Shown piece by piece: positions 24,189 to 32,146 of a DNA stretch of 64,000 nt. This stretch comes from Actinomycetota bacterium (GTDB taxonomy: Bacteria > Actinomycetota > Acidimicrobiia > Acidimicrobiales > Ilumatobacteraceae). Under the pieces are notes generated by a model. The model was not told the DNA's origin and made no database searches. It was given only the letters and a program-made list of their open reading frames with translations. A program made the position numbers and the translations under genes. How positions within the stretch are numbered: position 1 is the first letter of the stretch; the number at the start of each line of letters is the position of its first letter. The stretch covers positions 124,001 through 188,000 of the forward strand of contig VGAC01000001.1 of the NCBI GenBank assembly GCA_016870865.1, read 5' to 3'.

Positions 24189-24884
24189 ATGGCTTCCGTT
24201 TCGCCCGATTTTCTCGTCGTCTGGCCCGACCCGCCCGCCGCCGACCTCGCGCGAACCCTCGACCTTGCCGGCTACCGGTGGAAGGCCGTCACATCCCCTG
24301 AAGAGGCCCTCGAACACGAACCCGCGGGTGGCTGGGCGGGTGCAGTGGTCTCCTGCGGCGAAAACCCGGAGAGCGCATGGGCGTTTTGTCGCGCCCTGCG
24401 ACGCCGTGACGCGATGCCGGTGCCGATTCTTCTCCTCATCTCGGGCGCCGAACTCGGGCAGTTGGAAATGCGCGACGATTCGTTCGACGATTTCTGCCTG
24501 GCGCCTTTTCATCCGCGCGAACTCGAAGCACGTCTGCGCCACCTCACGTACTCCGATGGAGCCGCCACTCGTGCCGAGCTCGTCGAGTACGGCGGTCTCG
24601 TGTTGAACCTCGAGACCTACCAGGCGACCTTCGAGGGCAACCCCCTCGACCTCACCTTCATGGAGTATGAACTGCTCAAGTTCCTCGCGCAGAACCCGGG
24701 CAAGGTGTTCACGCGCGAGATACTGCTCTCGCGAGTGTGGGGTTACGAGTACTACGGCGGCGCGCGCACGGTGGACGTTCACATTCGTCGTCTGCGCGCG
24801 AAGTTGGGCGAGGAACACGCCAACCTCATCCAGACCGTGCGCAGTGTCGGCTACCGCTTCGGTCAGTCGCGCTGGAACGGCTGA
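24189..24884 (+). CDS. GlnR-like OmpR-family regulator with degenerate receiver
   Basis: A 231-residue protein: an N-terminal receiver-like domain (1-115) and a C-terminal winged helix (about 135-228) with LTFMEYELLKFLAQNPGKVF and RTVDVHIRRLRAKLG. The expected phospho-acceptor Asp at the end of strand 3 is missing (AVVSCGEN near 52-59), and the switch Lys is Ala in CLAPFHPREL. No histidine kinase is adjacent. Actinobacterial GlnR is an orphan regulator of this type controlling nitrogen genes, and its position in the glnA operon supports that role. Confidence 0.8.
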   Translation: MASVSPDFLVVWPDPPAADLARTLDLAGYRWKAVTSPEEALEHEPAGGWAGAVVSCGENPESAWAFCRALRRRDAMPVPILLLISGAELGQLEMRDDSFDDFCLAPFHPRELEARLRHLTYSDGAATRAELVEYGGLVLNLETYQATFEGNPLDLTFMEYELLKFLAQNPGKVFTREILLSRVWGYEYYGGARTVDVHIRRLRAKLGEEHANLIQTVRSVGYRFGQSRWNG

Positions 24885-25011
24885 TCAGCCGCGCAGGTCC
24901 CCCAAGGCCAACAGGCCAGCAAGCACGGCGGACGCAACCGCCCCCACGCTCTCGGCCGCCGGTGCGCCAAGACCCGAACCAAGCGCATGACCCGTGCCGA
25001 GGGGAATGCGT
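24885..25011. other. Short gap between convergent genes
   Basis: No terminator is obvious. On the minus strand one frame reads LGTGHALGSGLGAPAAESVG and onward to a stop at 24885 with good codon bias, but it has no convincing start except an ATG at 25076 inside the amidohydrolase gene. It may be a small gene or the remnant of one. Confidence 0.3.
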
Positions 25012-26385
25012 TCAATCGGCGACCTTCTGGATGCGCCGCGAGATCGTCGAGTGCAGGCGCAACATCTCCTCCACACGACGGCTCACGAGTTCACCGTTGC
25101 GCACCACGGGCCGGCCCCCGACGATGGTGTCGCGGGCGGCGATGGGCCCACACCGCAGCCACGCCTCGACGGGGTCTGCCACCGCACCGGCAAACGCGGG
25201 CCCGGTGAGCGACCACACCGCAATGTCGCCGACAGCGCCAAGGCTCAGTTCACCGATTTCGCCGACTCGGCCGAGACAACCCGCACCGCCAATGGTCGCG
25301 CACTCGAGTGCCATGCGTGCGGTGCCGGCACCGGCACCGTTGCGCAACTTGGCAAGAAGCATCGCCTGCCGCGCCTCGAGCCACAGCGATGCGCTGTCGG
25401 CGGAAGCAGAACCGTCGACGCCCAGCCCCACGTGCACCCCCGCCGTTCGCAGATCGACAACGGGCGCAATGCCCGAGGCGAGGATGAGATTGCTGCTCGG
25501 ACAATGCGCCGCACCGATTCCAGCACGACCGAGTCGCCCAACTTCGTCATGGTTCGGCATCACGCAGTGCGCCACCCACGTGCGGTCGGTACACCAGCCC
25601 GTGCGCTCGAGGTACTCGGTCGGCCGGCAACCGAATGTTGCAACCGAGAAGTCGTCATCTTCGGTGTTCTCGGCAAAGTGGGTGTGCAGACGCACATCGA
25701 GTGATTCGGCCAACTCCGCTGATCGGCGCATCAGATCTTCGGTCACACTGAAGGGGGAACACGGCGCGAGAGCGACACGCACCATCGCGCCGTGTGACCT
25801 GTCGTGGTATTTGGCCACGGCTTCGGCTGATTGCGCCAGGATCGTGTCGTCGTCCTGCACGACGTGGTCGGGTGGCAGACCCCCGTCCTTTTCGGACAGC
25901 GACATCGACCCGCGCGTCGGATGAAAACGCACCCCGATGTCGCGAGCCGCGGCTATTTCCGCACCAAGCAGGTCGCCCGCGCCGCGTGGATAGAGATAGA
26001 GGTGGTCGCTCGAGGTGGTGCAACCCGACAATGCAAGCTCGGCGAGGCCCACCCAGGCGCTGACGTGCACCGCTTCTTCGTCGAGGGCCGCCCACAGCGG
26101 GTAGAGGGTCTTGAGCCAACCGAACAAGGCCGCGTTCGTCATCGGCGGATATGCGCGTGTCAGGTTCTGATACAGGTGGTGGTGGGTGTTGACCAGACCC
26201 GGAGTCACCAGACAATCGGATGCATCAATGACCACCTCCGCTTCGGGTGCGGGATCGGCCGCCGACCCCACACCCGAGACCAAACCGTTCTTGACTGCGA
26301 CCCAGCCACCCGGGATTTCACGTCGTCCCGCGTCAACGGTGGCGACAAGCAGCGCATCGCGCACCAAAAGATCGGCGCGCGGCAC
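25012..26385 (-). CDS. Amidohydrolase, 8-oxoguanine deaminase / hydroxyatrazine hydrolase-like
   Basis: A 457-residue metal-dependent deaminase of the amidohydrolase superfamily. Metal ligands are seen in VNTHHHLYQN, in the His of LHTHFAEN, the His of VAHCVMPNHDE and the Asp of GLGVDGSASADS. The sequence pattern (LTRAYPPMTNAALFGWLKTL) is that of the 8-oxoguanine deaminase / AtzB group, acting on purines or triazines. The GTG at 26385 lies 2 nt after the stop of a 51-residue membrane peptide gene. Confidence 0.85.
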   Translation of the reverse strand: MPRADLLVRDALLVATVDAGRREIPGGWVAVKNGLVSGVGSAADPAPEAEVVIDASDCLVTPGLVNTHHHLYQNLTRAYPPMTNAALFGWLKTLYPLWAALDEEAVHVSAWVGLAELALSGCTTSSDHLYLYPRGAGDLLGAEIAAARDIGVRFHPTRGSMSLSEKDGGLPPDHVVQDDDTILAQSAEAVAKYHDRSHGAMVRVALAPCSPFSVTEDLMRRSAELAESLDVRLHTHFAENTEDDDFSVATFGCRPTEYLERTGWCTDRTWVAHCVMPNHDEVGRLGRAGIGAAHCPSSNLILASGIAPVVDLRTAGVHVGLGVDGSASADSASLWLEARQAMLLAKLRNGAGAGTARMALECATIGGAGCLGRVGEIGELSLGAVGDIAVWSLTGPAFAGAVADPVEAWLRCGPIAARDTIVGGRPVVRNGELVSRRVEEMLRLHSTISRRIQKVAD

Positions 26386-26387
26386 GG

Positions 26388-26543
26388 TCAGATGTTGGTG
26401 TCGAGAAGTTCGCTGCCGGCGTGGCGGGCTTCGCCATCCTTCCAGAGAAGGTGACCGAGCACGGCTGCGATGACCACAGTCGACAGACCAACGATGATCG
26501 GGAACACGAGAAGAACGAGAACGATGACGATTGCACCGGGCAT
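26388..26543 (-). CDS. 51-residue membrane peptide
   Basis: The peptide starts MPGAIVIVLVLLVFPIIVGL, has one or two hydrophobic helices covering residues 3-32 and a charged C-terminal tail (KDGEARHAGSELLDTNI). It lies between ridA and the amidohydrolase gene with gaps of 5 and 2 nt. A TACGGT hexamer 7 nt before the ATG supports expression. No family is recognised. Confidence 0.65.
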   Translation of the reverse strand: MPGAIVIVLVLLVFPIIVGLSTVVIAAVLGHLLWKDGEARHAGSELLDTNI

Positions 26544-26548
26544 GGATG

Positions 26549-26974
26549 TCACCGTAGCGGCTTGTATGCCCAGGCTTCGATTTCCACCTGGCCACCCGCG
26601 GGAAGAGCTGCCACACCGATGGTGCTGCGGGCCGGGCGGCTCTTGCCGAAACCCGCCACGTAGGCCTCGTTGAACGTCGCGAAGGTGTCCATGTCGGTCA
26701 GGAAGCACAATGTCTTCTTCACGTCGTTGACGCTGACACCCGCCTCGGCGAGACGCGCTTTGAGATTCACGACGGCCTGAGCGGTTTGTGCGGATACGCC
26801 CTTTTGCATCACACCGTCCTTGAGGCCCAACTGACCCGAGACGATCACCCAGTCACCGGCGCGAACAACGGGGGTGTACGGTCCCACAGGAGCGGCGGCT
26901 TTTGACGCTGGTTTGTGGGTCGCGGTCTTTTTTGATGCGGACTTCTTTGATACGGACTTCTTTTTCGCTGCCAT
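26549..26974 (-). CDS. RidA-family protein with lysine-rich N-terminal tail
   Basis: The C-terminal 110 residues are a RidA/YjgF domain (GDWVIVSGQLGLKDG, CFLTDMDTFATFNEAYVAGF, ARSTIGVAALPAGGQVEIEAWA), which hydrolyses reactive enamine/imine intermediates. The Arg in PARSTIGV is the usual catalytic residue. The first 28 residues are an added tail of repeated KK pairs separated by Ser, Ala and Thr, like a histone H1 or HU tail, and suggest nucleic-acid binding. AAGG lies about 7 nt before the ATG. Confidence 0.87.
   Translation of the reverse strand: MAAKKKSVSKKSASKKTATHKPASKAAAPVGPYTPVVRAGDWVIVSGQLGLKDGVMQKGVSAQTAQAVVNLKARLAEAGVSVNDVKKTLCFLTDMDTFATFNEAYVAGFGKSRPARSTIGVAALPAGGQVEIEAWAYKPLR
26551..26556 (-). 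promoter_or_regulatory. -10 hexamer TACGGT, leaderless 51-residue peptide
   Basis: Seven nt separate it from ATG 26543. It lies inside the last codons of the RidA gene. Confidence 0.5.
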
Positions 26975-26984
26975 TCCGCAACCT

Positions 26985-26990
26985 TATAGT
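26985..26990 (+). promoter_or_regulatory. -10 hexamer TATAGT, leaderless start at 26997
   Basis: Six nt separate it from the ATG at 26997. It is the closest to a full TATAAT in the set. Confidence 0.65.
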
Positions 26991-26996
26991 TCGACC

Positions 26997-27905
26997 ATGG
27001 TGAATATCTCGCGCACGACGGGCCTCTCACGTCGGCAGTTCATCCAACGGGGTGTGGGCGTCGGTGCCATTGCAGTCGTTGCGCCGTCGCTTCTCGCAGC
27101 CTGTGCCGGCAACGGTGGTTCCGGCCTTGACCTGTCGGGCATGGACCTCGTCAAGCGCTTCCCCGGTGACGTTCTCGTGCCCGGACGATTGCGGCTCCCC
27201 TATTCACTCGCCGCCGCCGACGGCGTCCTCACGGCGGACAGCGGTGCCGAAATCCCCGAGAACCTGAGCTTTGTCATCACCGACATCGACGGCAACAGGA
27301 TCGGCCCCGAGGAGCCGTTGATCGTCGCGTCGCACACCACCGACGTACCCCAGCCGTATTGGCCCCTCGAGGTCACCATCAACGAGCCCGGACTGTACGT
27401 CGTCAACCTCCTCGGCAGCGACAAGCCCGGTTCATCGATCCAAATCTTCGACCGGTCACAGGTCGCGATCCCGCTCGTCGGGGATCCGTTACCACCCGTC
27501 GACACACCAACGTTCGCCGATGCACGCGACGTCGACCCCGTCTGCACGCGCGAGCCCTCGTGTCCGCTCCATGACATCACGCTGCGCGAGGCGCTCGCTC
27601 TGGGCAAGCCGGTTGCCTACCTGCTGGGCACCCCCGCATATTGCCAGACAGGAACGTGCTCACCGGCACTCGATGCCATTCTCGAGGTGCGCGAGAGGGT
27701 CGGGGATGCCGTGACCTTTCTCCACGCCGAGATTTATTCCGACAGCACGGCAGCGACACCGGCAGCAGCCGTCACCGCCTACAACATGAAGTACGAACCC
27801 GCACTGTTCGTGACCGATGCGCAGGGCATCCTGACCGACCGCCTCGATGCGATCTTCGATGCAAAGGAGGTGCGGGCGGTGTTCGCCCGCAACGGAATCA
27901 GCTGA
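26997..27905 (+). CDS. Tat-exported lipoprotein with thioredoxin-like C-terminal domain
   Basis: A 302-residue protein whose signal peptide has a Tat motif (SRRQFIQRG) and a lipobox LLAAC, so it is exported folded and anchored outside the membrane. The middle part looks like an immunoglobulin-type beta domain. The C-terminal part (from LGKPVAYLLGTPAYCQTGTC) resembles a thioredoxin fold, with two cysteines five residues apart in place of CxxC. A redox or assembly role is possible. Its last 8 nt overlap the convergent erpA gene. Confidence 0.8.
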   Translation: MVNISRTTGLSRRQFIQRGVGVGAIAVVAPSLLAACAGNGGSGLDLSGMDLVKRFPGDVLVPGRLRLPYSLAAADGVLTADSGAEIPENLSFVITDIDGNRIGPEEPLIVASHTTDVPQPYWPLEVTINEPGLYVVNLLGSDKPGSSIQIFDRSQVAIPLVGDPLPPVDTPTFADARDVDPVCTREPSCPLHDITLREALALGKPVAYLLGTPAYCQTGTCSPALDAILEVRERVGDAVTFLHAEIYSDSTAATPAAAVTAYNMKYEPALFVTDAQGILTDRLDAIFDAKEVRAVFARNGIS

Positions 27906-28218
27906 AGCTGTTGCCGCAACCGCAGGTGCGTGTCGCGTTCGGGTTGTTGATGGCGAACCCGGCTTCCTGCAGGCCGTCCTTGTAGTCGAGACTTGCGCCC
28001 TCGAGCAGTTGCGCCGAAGCGGGATCAACGATCACTTTCACGTCGCCGAACGTTGCGAGCGTGTCGTCAGTGGCGACATCACCATCGAAATACATCTCGT
28101 ACGAGAAGCCCGAGCATCCGCCCGGACGCACCGCAACGCGAAGGGCGAGATCGTTCGCGCCCTCGGCTTCGAGCAGTTGCTTGACCTTTGTTGCTGCTGC
28201 ATCGGTGAGAGTGATCAT
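27898..28218 (-). CDS. erpA: Iron-sulfur cluster insertion/assembly protein (ErpA/HesB type)
   Basis: A 106-residue A-type carrier that passes Fe-S clusters to target proteins. The three conserved cysteines are in RPGGCSGFSYEM and TRTCGCGNSFS. The ATG at 28218 gives the normal length; a longer frame to 28260 has no support. It is divergent from the mrp gene, another Fe-S carrier, across only 29 nt. Confidence 0.94.
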   Translation of the reverse strand: MITLTDAAATKVKQLLEAEGANDLALRVAVRPGGCSGFSYEMYFDGDVATDDTLATFGDVKVIVDPASAQLLEGASLDYKDGLQEAGFAINNPNATRTCGCGNSFS

Positions 28219-28225
28219 GCCCGAA

Positions 28226-28231
28226 AGGATA
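28226..28231 (-). promoter_or_regulatory. -10 hexamer TATCCT, leaderless erpA
   Basis: Seven nt separate it from ATG 28218. It lies 4 nt from the divergent -10 of mrp. Confidence 0.6.
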
Positions 28232-28235
28232 CCGA

Positions 28236-28241
28236 TACATT
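28236..28241 (+). promoter_or_regulatory. -10 hexamer TACATT, leaderless mrp
   Basis: Six nt separate it from ATG 28248. It is back to back with the erpA element, so the two Fe-S genes share a 29-bp control region. Confidence 0.6.
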
Positions 28242-28247
28242 GAGGGC

Positions 28248-29462
28248 ATGGAAAGCGCACCCGAGGAAAATCCGGGCATGCCGAAGGGGTCCTTGCCCTC
28301 TCCCGACGCGGTGCGCAACCTTTTGCGGGCTGTTATCGACCCCGAACTGGGCGACAACGTGGTCGACCTCGGCATGGTGGGTGATGTGACCGTTGGCGAC
28401 GACGGCGTCGTGCACGTCGGTTTCAAACTCACGATCAGGGGCTGCCCACTGCGGGCACAGCTGAAAAAGGACATCGAGTCGCGCCTCGAGGTTCACCCCG
28501 CTGTGACAAAGGTCGTCATCGACTGGGGCGAAATGACCACCGACGAGCGAACCGCAGTGATGACCCGCGCTCGTTGGAAAGCCCGCGAAAATGCCGCTGA
28601 GACAGCGGTGCCCGTCAGCGCCCGCGTTCTGGCCATTGCGAGCGGCAAGGGAGGAGTCGGCAAGAGCTCCGTCACCGTCAACCTTGCTGCGGCACTCGCC
28701 GCGCGTGGCGCCACCGTTGGCGTGCTCGATGCCGACATCTGGGGCTTTTCGATTCCGCGCATGCTCGGCATGCCCGATCGCCTCGAGGCCCAACGTGTCG
28801 AGAACCGTGAAAAGCCGATGATTCTGCCGAATGAGCGGCGTGTGGGCGCTGGTCTGTTGAAAGTGGTGTCGATGGGAATGCTCGTCGACGACGAGGGCAC
28901 CGCCTTGATGTGGCGCGGACTGATGCTCACCAAGGCCGTCGAACAATTTCTCAACGACGTGCATTGGGGGCAACTCGACTATCTGCTCATCGACATGCCG
29001 CCCGGCACGGGTGACGTACAGATGGGCCTCGCCCGGATGTTGCCGCGTACCGATCTGCTGATCGTCACCACACCCGCCATCTCGGCCCAAAAAGTGGCGA
29101 TTCGTGCGGCCGACATGGCGCGTCGCAGTTTTCTTCGTATCGCAGGTGTCATCGAAAACATGAGCCACTTCCGCTGTGATCGAGGTGAGTCCTATCCGCT
29201 GTTCGGCGTCGGCGGCGGTCGCGCACTCGCCGACGAGATTGGTGTCGAACTGCTCGGTCAGGTGCCGATCGAACCCACCGTTGCCGCGGGTGGCGATGCG
29301 GGTGAACCCGTCGCAATGCACGGCACGGGTGAGGCCGCGCGCATCTTCACCGATATCGCCGCACGCATCGCCGAGCAGACCGTCTCATCAGAAGCCATGT
29401 CGGGTTGCAGTGCACGCGACGAAAGTGACGGCGTTGCGGTGTCGATCCGGCCGCCCGCCTGA
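28248..29462 (+). CDS. mrp: Mrp/ApbC family Fe-S cluster carrier ATPase
   Basis: A 404-residue protein: an N-terminal MIP18/DUF59 domain (about 15-100) and a P-loop ATPase domain with SGKGGVGKSSVTVNLA and the switch region DADIWGFSIPRMLG. It loads or transfers Fe-S clusters. Many homologues have a CxxC after IENMS; here the stretch reads IENMSHFRCDRGESYPLFG with only one Cys, so cluster binding must differ. The end of the gene meets the Nudix gene with no gap. Confidence 0.92.
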   Translation: MESAPEENPGMPKGSLPSPDAVRNLLRAVIDPELGDNVVDLGMVGDVTVGDDGVVHVGFKLTIRGCPLRAQLKKDIESRLEVHPAVTKVVIDWGEMTTDERTAVMTRARWKARENAAETAVPVSARVLAIASGKGGVGKSSVTVNLAAALAARGATVGVLDADIWGFSIPRMLGMPDRLEAQRVENREKPMILPNERRVGAGLLKVVSMGMLVDDEGTALMWRGLMLTKAVEQFLNDVHWGQLDYLLIDMPPGTGDVQMGLARMLPRTDLLIVTTPAISAQKVAIRAADMARRSFLRIAGVIENMSHFRCDRGESYPLFGVGGGRALADEIGVELLGQVPIEPTVAAGGDAGEPVAMHGTGEAARIFTDIAARIAEQTVSSEAMSGCSARDESDGVAVSIRPPA

Positions 29463-30311
29463 TCAGTCGGGCAACTCGTCGTAACCCGGTTCATCGGGCA
29501 TCACGACGGCCGTCACCTTGCCCTCGTCGTTGACGCGCAACCGTGGAATGATCGCAGGGGGAATACCCACCTTCATCGCCACGGCAAGGGCCTCGTCGGC
29601 GGTGTTGTGGGGAACGAGGAACTCGAGATTTCGGATGGTCGGGGGGATCATTGCGAGTTCCCCCCGCTTGAAGCGTTCGATTGCCCCGGTCGGCGAGACC
29701 CACAGGCTTTCGATCGTCTCGCCGTCGTCGTGCAGCGGATCCTGCGCCTGGGGTGCACGGGCGAGGAAGAACCGCGTGTCGAAACGGCGAACCTCGCCCC
29801 TCGGTGTGATCCAGTGGCTGACGTAGCGGATCGCGTCGGTGGCCAGACGCAACGACTCGCGCTCGCACAGTTCGTGGAGGCCCAGGCTGCCGTCGTGGAT
29901 GTGCTGTCTGTAGTCGGTGAACCGCTGCGCGACTACGGGATCGTCAAACCCCACCGGCTCACCGGACGAGGCGTGGCGTGCGAGCAGAACACCCGCTTCT
30001 TCGAAGCACTCGCGAATCGCGGCGACCCAGTAGGCGAGACCACCCGACGACAACTGCAACAGACGACTCGCCTCGGCATCGGAGAGACCGTCACAGAGAT
30101 CTTCGATGTGGTCGCCGCCGTCGGCGGCGTCGACCTTGCCGCCCGGGAACACGTACATTCCCCCGGCAAACGCTGCATTGAGGGTCCGTCGCAGCATGAA
30201 CACCTCAATGTCGTGCGTCGCATCGTCGTCACGAACCAGCATCACGGTGGCCGCGGGCTTCACCGGCACGTCATCGTGAATTTCACGATCGCTCGATGCA
30301 CGGTGCCTCAT
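29463..30311 (-). CDS. Nudix hydrolase
   Basis: A 282-residue protein with the Nudix box around GGLAYWVAAIRECFEEAGVL (RExxEEAG core). These enzymes split nucleoside diphosphate derivatives such as CoA, NADH or sugar nucleotides. The long insert before the box and FPGGKVD upstream suggest the large-type subfamily (RNUDT7/19-like), which often acts on CoA. The ATG overlaps the stop of the fxsA gene by 4 nt. Confidence 0.87.
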   Translation of the reverse strand: MRHRASSDREIHDDVPVKPAATVMLVRDDDATHDIEVFMLRRTLNAAFAGGMYVFPGGKVDAADGGDHIEDLCDGLSDAEASRLLQLSSGGLAYWVAAIRECFEEAGVLLARHASSGEPVGFDDPVVAQRFTDYRQHIHDGSLGLHELCERESLRLATDAIRYVSHWITPRGEVRRFDTRFFLARAPQAQDPLHDDGETIESLWVSPTGAIERFKRGELAMIPPTIRNLEFLVPHNTADEALAVAMKVGIPPAIIPRLRVNDEGKVTAVVMPDEPGYDELPD

Positions 30312-30778
30312 GATTCGATCGCCTCCGGTGGGGTTGCAGGACCACGCTTTTCAAAGGTTCCGTGCACGTCGTGAACACGGCCGTTGTGAACGATGCGACC
30401 GCCGTGGGTGGCCATGACACGAATTTTCTTCCCATTGCGACGGCGTAGTACCGACCGCAACAGCGCCCGGAACGGTGGAAGCAAGACCAGAAGGCCGACG
30501 ATGTCGGTGACGAAACCGGGAACCACCAACAGCAGACCCGCGAGCACAAGACACACGCCGTCGACGATCTCATTCGACGGCATGTTGCCCGCAGCGACCT
30601 GGTCCCGCATACGATGCAGCACCCGGAGACCCTCGCGCTTGAGCAGTGTCACACCGGCGGCCGACACCAGCAACAACAGGGCGATCGTCGGAAAAATCCC
30701 GAGCCACGACCCCACCTTGATGAGCGCGTAGATCTCGGCAAGGGGAAGCACCACGAAAATGAGGAAGAAAACCACCAC
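30308..30778 (-). CDS. fxsA: FxsA family membrane protein
   Basis: A 156-residue protein with three or four membrane helices and the family pattern LPLAEIYALIKVGSWLGI, followed by PGFVTDIVGLLVLLPPFR. FxsA-family proteins sit in the cytoplasmic membrane; the role outside phage exclusion in E. coli is unknown. The GTG at 30778 is chosen because TAGCCT lies 8 nt upstream. An upstream GTG at 30811 lies inside the promoter region of the divergent selA gene. Confidence 0.8.
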   Translation of the reverse strand: MVVFFLIFVVLPLAEIYALIKVGSWLGIFPTIALLLLVSAAGVTLLKREGLRVLHRMRDQVAAGNMPSNEIVDGVCLVLAGLLLVVPGFVTDIVGLLVLLPPFRALLRSVLRRRNGKKIRVMATHGGRIVHNGRVHDVHGTFEKRGPATPPEAIES

Positions 30779-30786
30779 CGGCACGC

Positions 30787-30792
30787 AGGCTA
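30787..30792 (-). promoter_or_regulatory. Possible -10 TAGCCT before fxsA
   Basis: Eight nt before GTG 30778. Confidence 0.4.
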
Positions 30793-30813
30793 GCCACCGT
30801 TCGGGCGGCACGT

Positions 30814-30819
30814 TAGGTT
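30814..30819 (+). promoter_or_regulatory. -10 hexamer TAGGTT, leaderless selA
   Basis: Seven nt separate it from GTG 30827. Confidence 0.6.
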
Positions 30820-30826
30820 GGCGCGC

Positions 30827-32146
30827 GTGAGCGACCGTCCTCCCTCTGTTGACTCTCTTGCACGTGTCGTCACGGCCGGTTCATCCCTGCCGCACGCCCT
30901 TGCAGTGCGCTGTGCCCGCCTCGCCATCGCGAGTGGCGGTGACTTCGAATCCCTTGCGCTGAGCCTCGCGCGTGGTCTCGAACTATCTTTCGTGCAACCC
31001 GTCATCAACGCCACGGGTGTGCTCCTCCACACGAACCTCGGTCGCGCACCGCTCGATTCGTCGTTCTTCGGGTTCGATGCCGGTGCCAGACCGACATCAC
31101 TGGAGTTCGACCTGAACACGGGCAACCGCGGTTCGCGGCTCGCCGCCGTTGCGGCCTTGCTCGCCGAGCTGACGGGCGCCGAGGACGCCCTCGTCGTCAA
31201 CAACAATGCGGCCGCGGTCTTACTCGTCGTTGGTGCACTGGCGGCGGGTCGTGATGTCGCCGTGTCGCGTGGTGAAAGCGTGGAGATCGGCGGGGGTTTC
31301 CGTATCCCCGAGGTGCTCGAGCAATCGGGCGCTCGACTCGTCGATGTGGGCACCACCAACAAAACGCGTGCATCCGACTACGCGCGTGCCATGGCCAAGC
31401 ACGGCAACGACATTGCGCTCATTCTGCGCGTGCATCCGTCGAATTTTCACATCGAGGGATTCACCCAGCAGCCCTCGCTTGGCGAACTCTCTGCTCTGGG
31501 TGTACCCGTCGTGTCCGACATCGGCTCCGGACTCCTAGACGCCCGATGTCCCTGGGTCGAAGGTCCGGCTCCGGCGTGGCTGCACGGTGAACCAGCGGCG
31601 CGCCAGACGCTCGCCGATGGTGCGGCACTCGTGGCCTTCAGCGGCGACAAACTGATGGGTGGCCCACAATGCGGGATCGTCGCCGGTCGCGCCGACCTCG
31701 TCGCCTCATGTCGTGCGCATCCCTTGATGCGCGCACTGCGTCCCGGTGGTCAGACTTTCATCGCACTCCAGCAGGTTCTGCTCGCCTTCGCCACCAAGCG
31801 CGCATGCACAGATGTCCCGTTCTGGGCGATGGCAACGGCGTCGGTCGAATCGGTGTACGAACGCGCCCAAGCCGTCGTCGCTTCACTTGGTACGGCGCTC
31901 GGGGGTTCCCTGGGCGCGCGCGTCGAAGCAACCGATGCGGTTCCCGGCGCCGGAAGCACCCCCGGTGCGACGATCCCGTCGGCCGGAGTCGTGGTGGACG
32001 GCGACCGCTGTGCGCAACTCAGATCGCGCCCCGTTCCCGTGATCGCGCGGCGCGAGGGCGACCGCACCGTGCTTGACCTGCGCTCGGTGGCCCCCGCCGA
32101 CGATGCGGCCGTTGTCGAATCCCTTTCGTCCCTGACCGTGTCATGA
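30827..32146 (+). CDS. selA: L-seryl-tRNA(Sec) selenium transferase
   Basis: Converts seryl-tRNA(Sec) to selenocysteyl-tRNA(Sec) with selenophosphate and PLP. The 439 residues have PVINATGVLLHTNLGRAPL near the N-terminus and the PLP lysine in FSGDKLMGGPQCGI. The stop overlaps the selB start by 4 nt (ATGA), so the two are translationally coupled. Together they show that the organism makes selenoproteins. selD and the tRNA-Sec gene are not in the window. Confidence 0.95.
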   Translation: MSDRPPSVDSLARVVTAGSSLPHALAVRCARLAIASGGDFESLALSLARGLELSFVQPVINATGVLLHTNLGRAPLDSSFFGFDAGARPTSLEFDLNTGNRGSRLAAVAALLAELTGAEDALVVNNNAAAVLLVVGALAAGRDVAVSRGESVEIGGGFRIPEVLEQSGARLVDVGTTNKTRASDYARAMAKHGNDIALILRVHPSNFHIEGFTQQPSLGELSALGVPVVSDIGSGLLDARCPWVEGPAPAWLHGEPAARQTLADGAALVAFSGDKLMGGPQCGIVAGRADLVASCRAHPLMRALRPGGQTFIALQQVLLAFATKRACTDVPFWAMATASVESVYERAQAVVASLGTALGGSLGARVEATDAVPGAGSTPGATIPSAGVVVDGDRCAQLRSRPVPVIARREGDRTVLDLRSVAPADDAAVVESLSSLTVS

